Shown one piece after another: positions 59,746-64,000 of a DNA stretch of 64,000 nucleotides. Each line of letters opens with the position of its first letter. Position 1 is the stretch's first letter. The notes under the pieces are model-generated. The model saw only the letters and a program-made list of their open reading frames with translations, was not told the DNA's origin and did not search any database. Source of the DNA: Dyella sp. SG609 (lineage in GTDB: Bacteria > Pseudomonadota > Gammaproteobacteria > Xanthomonadales > Rhodanobacteraceae); assembly GCF_012275375.1 (NCBI RefSeq), contig NZ_JAAZQJ010000002.1, positions 1 to 64,000 on the forward strand, given 5' to 3'. The position numbers were made by a program, and so were the translations under genes.

Positions 59746-62700
59746 ATGAGCAAGTTGAAGCATTCGCCGATCTGGTGCGCCCTGGCGTGCCTGTTCGGGC
59801 ACGGCCACGCAGCGGCATCGGATATTCCGCTGGACCTCGTCCAGCAGCCTGGCGGCGGCACCGCGCCGGCCTATCGCCTGGGCATCCAGGTCGGGCTCAA
59901 TGGCGGCGCGCCGCGGGAATACCTGTTCGACACGGGCTCCGATTCGTTCAATATCGCCGTCGGTCACGATGGCGGCGCGGTGTCATGGTTCCCCGGCTGG
60001 AAGGCGTCCGCGAGCAACTCGCCCTACGTCTTCAGCTATGGCGACGGCACCACCGGCTATTGGCAGCAGAACACCACGGCCGCAAGCGTCCAGTTCTACA
60101 ACCCGGGCACGGGAAAGCAGGTGTTCGGTGCGGCGCCGCCACAGGGATTGCCGGTAGCCGCGGTGCTCGATGCGGTGATGACCTCCGACCACTTCGCGCC
60201 GAACGTGCCCGGCGGTGACACCCAGGGCGTGCCCATCGCCACCGGCATGAACGCATCGGGCCAGCCGGTGACGATGTACCAGGACCTGACCTGGCAGCAG
60301 CAACTCGACCGGGACGCGGCACCGGAACAAGGACGCTTCCACGGCAGGTTCGGCGCGGGCGACTTCCTGTATGCGGGAGACAACGGCGGCGTGCCGGGCA
60401 TGCTCACCACCACGGGCTACATCGTCGAGGCCAACGGCAAACCCGGCGCGCCCGGCGGCTGCGGGCAGGCATGCTTCGTGGTTGGCCTCACGCCCGCCTT
60501 GCGTGCGCAGTTCCTGAGCGTGGTGCCATGGGTGCCGGGGACGCAGCAGGGCACGTACCAGGAAACGTTCAATGTCTCCGGCGCGCACGCGGCGCAGCAG
60601 TTCGATACCTATTTCACGTACAGCTTGAACCATGGCGCCTACACGGCGAAGTTGCAGACGGTGCTCGATTCCGGCACGTCCGGGATCTACCTCAATGACA
60701 GCGGGCTGATCGCCAGCGAAACCGCGGCAGGGCATATCAACGCCAACGGCAACGAGGTCGCCGGAGTGGCGCTCGGCGCGGCCGGCGCGGCGCCCGGCGC
60801 CAAGACGGTGGCGATCACCACCGCGGATGACGGCAACGGCAATCCGCTCCATGTGGTGGGCACGGGCAACGCGGGCGCGCAGATTCCGTCCGGCACGGCG
60901 CTGTATGGCGTGTCGTTCTTCATGAACAACGCCGTGATGTACGACCTGGAGAACCAGGCCACGGCCTATACGCCGTTCTATGTGACGGATGCGCCGCTCT
61001 CGACCGGGCTGACGGTGACGCAGGCCATGGGGCCGCTCGGACTCGCCGGCGTGATCTCCGGCTCCGGCGCGCTCACGGTGGCCAATGGCGGCATCGCCAA
61101 CCTGAGCGGCGCCAACACCTATACCGGCAACACGGTGATCGAGCAGGGCGGATGGCTGGGGCTGGCCGGGCCCGTGAGCATCGCCGCGTCGGCGGGCGTG
61201 CAGGCCGATGGCGCGTTCGACGTGTCGCGCGCTGCCGGCAGCGTCAATGTCCGATCGCTCTCCGGCAACGGCACCGTCTATCTGGGCGGCAATACGCTGG
61301 TACTGACCCAGGCCGGCGGCACGTTCGGTGGCCAACTCGCGGATGGCGGCCTCGGCGGCGGCACGGGAGCGGCGCTGAGCATCGTGAGCGGCGAGGAAGT
61401 GCTGGCCGGCGACAATCTCTACAGCGGCCCCACCAGCATCGGGCCGCAGGCCTTGCTCCATCTGCAGGGCGCCGTCAGCGGCTCGGTGCTCGATGCGGGC
61501 ACGCTGATCGGCCATGGCCTGGTGCGCGGCGACCTGCGGGTCTCCGGCACGGTGGCGCCGGGCAACGCCGGCGGGACGTACCAATTGCTGACGGTCGGCG
61601 GCGCTTACACGCAGGCAGCAGGGGCCACCTATGTCGCGCAGTGGAACATGGCGCAGGATGGCGTATCCAGCCAGCTGCGCATCGGCGGCAGCGCGCTGCT
61701 GCAGCCCGGCGCAGTGCTCAGCCTGGTGCCTTCGGCGACATCGGTCGCGGCGTTTCAGGGTGTCAGGCGCTATACCTTGCTGACGGCCAATGGCGGCTTG
61801 AGCGGCACCTATACGGTTGTGGGCAATGCCGGCCTGAACGCGAATCTGAAAGTGGTGCCGGTCTATGACGGCGAGCACGTCTATCTGGATGTGTCGTACG
61901 CGGATGCCGCTGCACCGGCTCCCGCTCCTGCGCCCGCACCGCCACCGCCACCGCCCGCCTTCGCCGCGGCGGCGCATACACCCAATCAGGCGGCCGTGCT
62001 GGCGGCCATCCAGGACATGCCGACCGGCAGTGCGCCGTTCATGGCGCTGAGCAGCCTGCAGGGCGATGCGCCGTTGCGCATGGCCGCGGACCGGCTCTCC
62101 GGCGAGATCTACGCCAGCGCGCAAAGCGCCTATCTGGACGACACGCGCATCATGCGCGATGCCGTGAGCCATCGGCTTGGCCAGGCCGATCCGGACGCCG
62201 ATGTCGCAGGCGCCGTTTCCGGCCAGCGGGTCAGAACCCAATCGAATGGCCTGGCCTGGTGGGGGCAGTCCGTTGGCTCGTGGGGGCGCATGGACGGGAC
62301 GGCCAACAGCGCGCCGATGTCGCGCACGACCGGCGGTCTCCTTGTCGGCGCGGACATGCCGCTGGGCGAGGGCGGTCGCTTGGGGATCGTCGGCGGCCGT
62401 ACGCGAACCGCGCTCGGCGTGCCGCAGCGCGGCTCCTCGCTGTCCAGCAATGACGACTACGCCGGTCTTTACGCGGGCGGCTCGGTCGGCGCGCTGGCCT
62501 TGGGCGCCGGCGCCGATTACACGCGGCATCGCGCGGACACCACCCGTCGCGTGGCGGTGGCCGATGCCGGCGGCAGCCTGTACAGCAGGGCGGCAGCGCA
62601 TACCGCGGAGTTCTATGGCAACGCCGCTTATCGGATAGCCGTGAACGACGCGGTCGTCGAGCCGTTCGCCCAGGCGGCCTATGTCAAGCTGGCCACGGAT

Positions 62701-63069
62701 TCGTTCCGGGAGCGCGGCGGCTCCGTGGCGCTGGCGGTCAGGAGCAACCAGCGCGCGGTGGTCTACACCACGCTGGGTACGCGCGCGGCCACGCACTTCG
62801 TGTTCCAGGGCGATGCGTTCAACGCCTATGCCAGTGCCGGATGGCGCCATGTCTCCGGTGACCTGAAGGCGCGCAGCTCGCTGGCTTTTGCCGATACCGG
62901 TGCGTTTGCCGTGTATGGATTGCCGATCGCGCGCAACGCTCTTGCGTTGAGCGCAGGCGTCGACGTGGCGGTAAACAGGAGCGTCAGGCTTGGCGTTTCG
63001 TACGATGCGCAGCTCGCCTCGCATACGAAGGATGCGTCGCTCAGGGCACAGTTGAGCTGGCGATTCTAG
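59746..63069 (+). CDS. autotransporter with a pepsin-like (A1-type) aspartic protease passenger
   Basis: 1107 residues from ATG 59746, with AGGGGAA close upstream. Signal peptide 1-24. Residues 30-415 look like a pepsin-type protease. First catalytic motif LFDTGSDSF with Asp62; flap YGDGTTG with Tyr98; second motif VLDSGTSGIYL with Asp308; and YDLENQATAYTPF near 402-414, like the C-terminal strand of pepsins. After it come an autotransporter-associated repeat (SGANTYTGNTVIEQGG), more beta-helix, a Pro-rich linker (APAPAPAPAPPPPPP, about 725-740) and a barrel from about 830 ending LRAQLSWRF. The protein should display an acid-type protease on the cell surface. Pepsin-like proteases are rare in bacteria (shewasins, mycobacterial PecA), and I know of no autotransporter example. 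Activity is inferred from motifs only. Confidence 0.88.
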   Translation: MSKLKHSPIWCALACLFGHGHAAASDIPLDLVQQPGGGTAPAYRLGIQVGLNGGAPREYLFDTGSDSFNIAVGHDGGAVSWFPGWKASASNSPYVFSYGDGTTGYWQQNTTAASVQFYNPGTGKQVFGAAPPQGLPVAAVLDAVMTSDHFAPNVPGGDTQGVPIATGMNASGQPVTMYQDLTWQQQLDRDAAPEQGRFHGRFGAGDFLYAGDNGGVPGMLTTTGYIVEANGKPGAPGGCGQACFVVGLTPALRAQFLSVVPWVPGTQQGTYQETFNVSGAHAAQQFDTYFTYSLNHGAYTAKLQTVLDSGTSGIYLNDSGLIASETAAGHINANGNEVAGVALGAAGAAPGAKTVAITTADDGNGNPLHVVGTGNAGAQIPSGTALYGVSFFMNNAVMYDLENQATAYTPFYVTDAPLSTGLTVTQAMGPLGLAGVISGSGALTVANGGIANLSGANTYTGNTVIEQGGWLGLAGPVSIAASAGVQADGAFDVSRAAGSVNVRSLSGNGTVYLGGNTLVLTQAGGTFGGQLADGGLGGGTGAALSIVSGEEVLAGDNLYSGPTSIGPQALLHLQGAVSGSVLDAGTLIGHGLVRGDLRVSGTVAPGNAGGTYQLLTVGGAYTQAAGATYVAQWNMAQDGVSSQLRIGGSALLQPGAVLSLVPSATSVAAFQGVRRYTLLTANGGLSGTYTVVGNAGLNANLKVVPVYDGEHVYLDVSYADAAAPAPAPAPAPPPPPPAFAAAAHTPNQAAVLAAIQDMPTGSAPFMALSSLQGDAPLRMAADRLSGEIYASAQSAYLDDTRIMRDAVSHRLGQADPDADVAGAVSGQRVRTQSNGLAWWGQSVGSWGRMDGTANSAPMSRTTGGLLVGADMPLGEGGRLGIVGGRTRTALGVPQRGSSLSSNDDYAGLYAGGSVGALALGAGADYTRHRADTTRRVAVADAGGSLYSRAAAHTAEFYGNAAYRIAVNDAVVEPFAQAAYVKLATDSFRERGGSVALAVRSNQRAVVYTTLGTRAATHFVFQGDAFNAYASAGWRHVSGDLKARSSLAFADTGAFAVYGLPIARNALALSAGVDVAVNRSVRLGVSYDAQLASHTKDASLRAQLSWRF

Positions 63070-63099
63070 AGCCGGCGCGCAGCCGCGGCACACCGAGGA

Positions 63100-63134
63100 G
63101 CCGCGGAGCGCGGACGAAGCCCGCACTCCGCGGC
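63100..63134. terminator. hairpin between the autotransporter and the last gene
   Basis: GCCGCGGAG (63100-63108) pairs with CTCCGCGGC (63126-63134), with extra GCGG/CCGC pairing inside. It lies 31 bases after the autotransporter stop and 24 bases before the convergent gene's stop. No T tract. Confidence 0.5.
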
Positions 63135-63157
63135 CTGGTCAGTCAGGCCGGGTCAGA

Positions 63158-64000
63158 TCAGTTGCACAGATCGCGCTGGAAATCCGAGAGCGAACTGCTC
63201 CACTGCGAGTGGTTCATGTCGCCCATGATGTCGATGATGACGTAGTCGGGATTGGCGCTGTTGACGAAGTTCTGCTTGGCCTGGCGTGCGTTGAAGTTGA
63301 ATCCGGCAGCGCGCGGATCGGTGGACTGCCAGGTGTAGTACTTGCAGGAGCCGCCCTCGCGCCGGCCCGCATCGGGGTTCGGCACGATGGACATGGTCTG
63401 GCGGCCGTTGTGCCGCGCCCAGTTGATCGCTTCCCACGCGGCCTTGGTGGCATTGGAGTCGTTCCACGGCACGCTGGCGCTGACGATCGGCATCTGGGCG
63501 GCGTTGTCGTTGTGCTGCGCCTGGGCGCCGGCCCAGCAGCCCAGGAAGTCCGGGATGCTCAGCCAGGTCTGGAACGCGGCGATGCCGCGGTCGTCGTTTT
63601 CGGCCTCGGGGTCGTTCGAGTAGGCGGTCAGCTCGCCATCGTTGATCTGCGGAATGATCTTCAGCCCGTTCAGATGGTTATGCCAGGCGTATTGGTAGCA
63701 GGTGTCCGCGCCGTTATAGCGAGTGTCGTTGAACAGCGCCTTGCTGGCGAAGAACTTCAGGTAGACCGAATTCCTGGCGCCGCGGGATGCCCAGTTCTGG
63801 ACGATCTGGCCGGCCTTTTGCAGGATGTTCGGGTCCTGGATGTCGAGGATGATCATGAAGTCCCTGCTGCGCAGGATGTCGCCTCGATTGGCATTCAAGT
63901 AGCCCAGCAGGCCGTCCAGCGTCTGCATGTACGAGCTGAAGTCGCCGTCCGCGCCCCAGTTCACGATCTGGCCGTTCTTGCCGTAGACCTTGAGCTTGGT
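63158..64000 (-). CDS. secreted protein of unknown function, C-terminal part (possible PLC-like phosphodiesterase)
   Basis: The frame runs to the right edge of the window and is open there (KLKVYGKNGQIVNWGAD at the edge), so the N-terminus is missing and about 280 residues are seen. The visible part alternates beta strands and helices like a TIM barrel: FMIILDIQDPNILQKAGQIV, NSVYLKFFASKALF, GLKIIPQINDGEL, QMPIVSASVPW, RQTMSIVPNPDAGRREGG and YVIIDIMGDMNHS. A near-C-terminal Cys pattern (SCKYYTW, DLCN) suggests disulphides and export. The strand pattern and the LDIQD segment recall glycerophosphodiester phosphodiesterase-like or PI-PLC-like proteins, including fungal ones. I cannot see the two catalytic histidines, which may lie outside the window. 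Low certainty on function. Confidence 0.6.
   Translation of the reverse strand, partial: TKLKVYGKNGQIVNWGADGDFSSYMQTLDGLLGYLNANRGDILRSRDFMIILDIQDPNILQKAGQIVQNWASRGARNSVYLKFFASKALFNDTRYNGADTCYQYAWHNHLNGLKIIPQINDGELTAYSNDPEAENDDRGIAAFQTWLSIPDFLGCWAGAQAQHNDNAAQMPIVSASVPWNDSNATKAAWEAINWARHNGRQTMSIVPNPDAGRREGGSCKYYTWQSTDPRAAGFNFNARQAKQNFVNSANPDYVIIDIMGDMNHSQWSSSLSDFQRDLCN

Noticed and set aside
59983-63126. 1047-codon minus-strand frame opposite the pepsin-like autotransporter
   Set aside because: Antisense shadow; the plus-strand protein has signal peptide, protease motifs and barrel.

Overview
The window is high-GC, densely coded DNA from a gram-negative bacterium. Outer-membrane autotransporters, many Tat or Sec exported glycan-active enzymes, and short inverted repeats of the type scattered through Xanthomonadales genomes point to a gammaproteobacterium of the Xanthomonadaceae/Rhodanobacteraceae group. 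That placement is inference; no rRNA or other marker gene is present. No tRNA, CRISPR array, prophage or insertion sequence was seen.

Layout. 1-9.2 kb: end of a LysR regulator, GH27 alpha-galactosidase, SGNH esterase, membrane acyltransferase, a TetR regulator divergent from a small membrane protein with two matching operators between them, an M13 peptidase and a VOC protein. 9.3-18 kb: GH5 endoglucanase, then a pentose block: IlvD/Edd sugar-acid dehydratase, GbpR-like LysR regulator, AraD1/GguC-type enzyme and GH127 beta-L-arabinofuranosidase. 18-19.3 kb: a two-gene RiPP locus, a cytochrome P450 preceded by a 27-codon gene ending in AWYIWF, one residue away from the tryptorubin A core AWYIWY. 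19.6-23.6 kb: a small membrane protein, a Tat-exported Gfo/Idh/MocA oxidoreductase and a beta-helix protein.

23.7-42.3 kb (minus strand): a nonribosomal peptide operon of ten genes. MbtH, then NRPS proteins A-MT-T, C-A-T and C-A-T-C-(degenerate A), then a CitE-like lyase, an arginine deiminase-family protein, an alpha-oxoamine synthase, a MaoC hydratase, an MDR oxidoreductase and a CmlA-like metallo-beta-lactamase-fold protein. Most genes overlap by ATGA, and a terminator-like hairpin closes the unit. There is no thioesterase, reductase domain or transporter, and the product is unknown.

42.8-64 kb: a diguanylate cyclase and more exported glycan enzymes (GH2, GH39, GH74, two paralogous alginate-lyase-like/LamG proteins). 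Among them are two autotransporters: one with 76 consecutive Ala-Pro dipeptides between passenger and barrel, and one whose passenger carries the two catalytic motifs and flap of a pepsin-type aspartic protease. The window ends inside a secreted protein gene.

Together the region looks like a plant-polysaccharide (xyloglucan, arabinan, galactan) utilisation region interrupted by two specialised-metabolite loci. The RiPP pair, the pepsin-like autotransporter and the NRPS operon deserve most attention.
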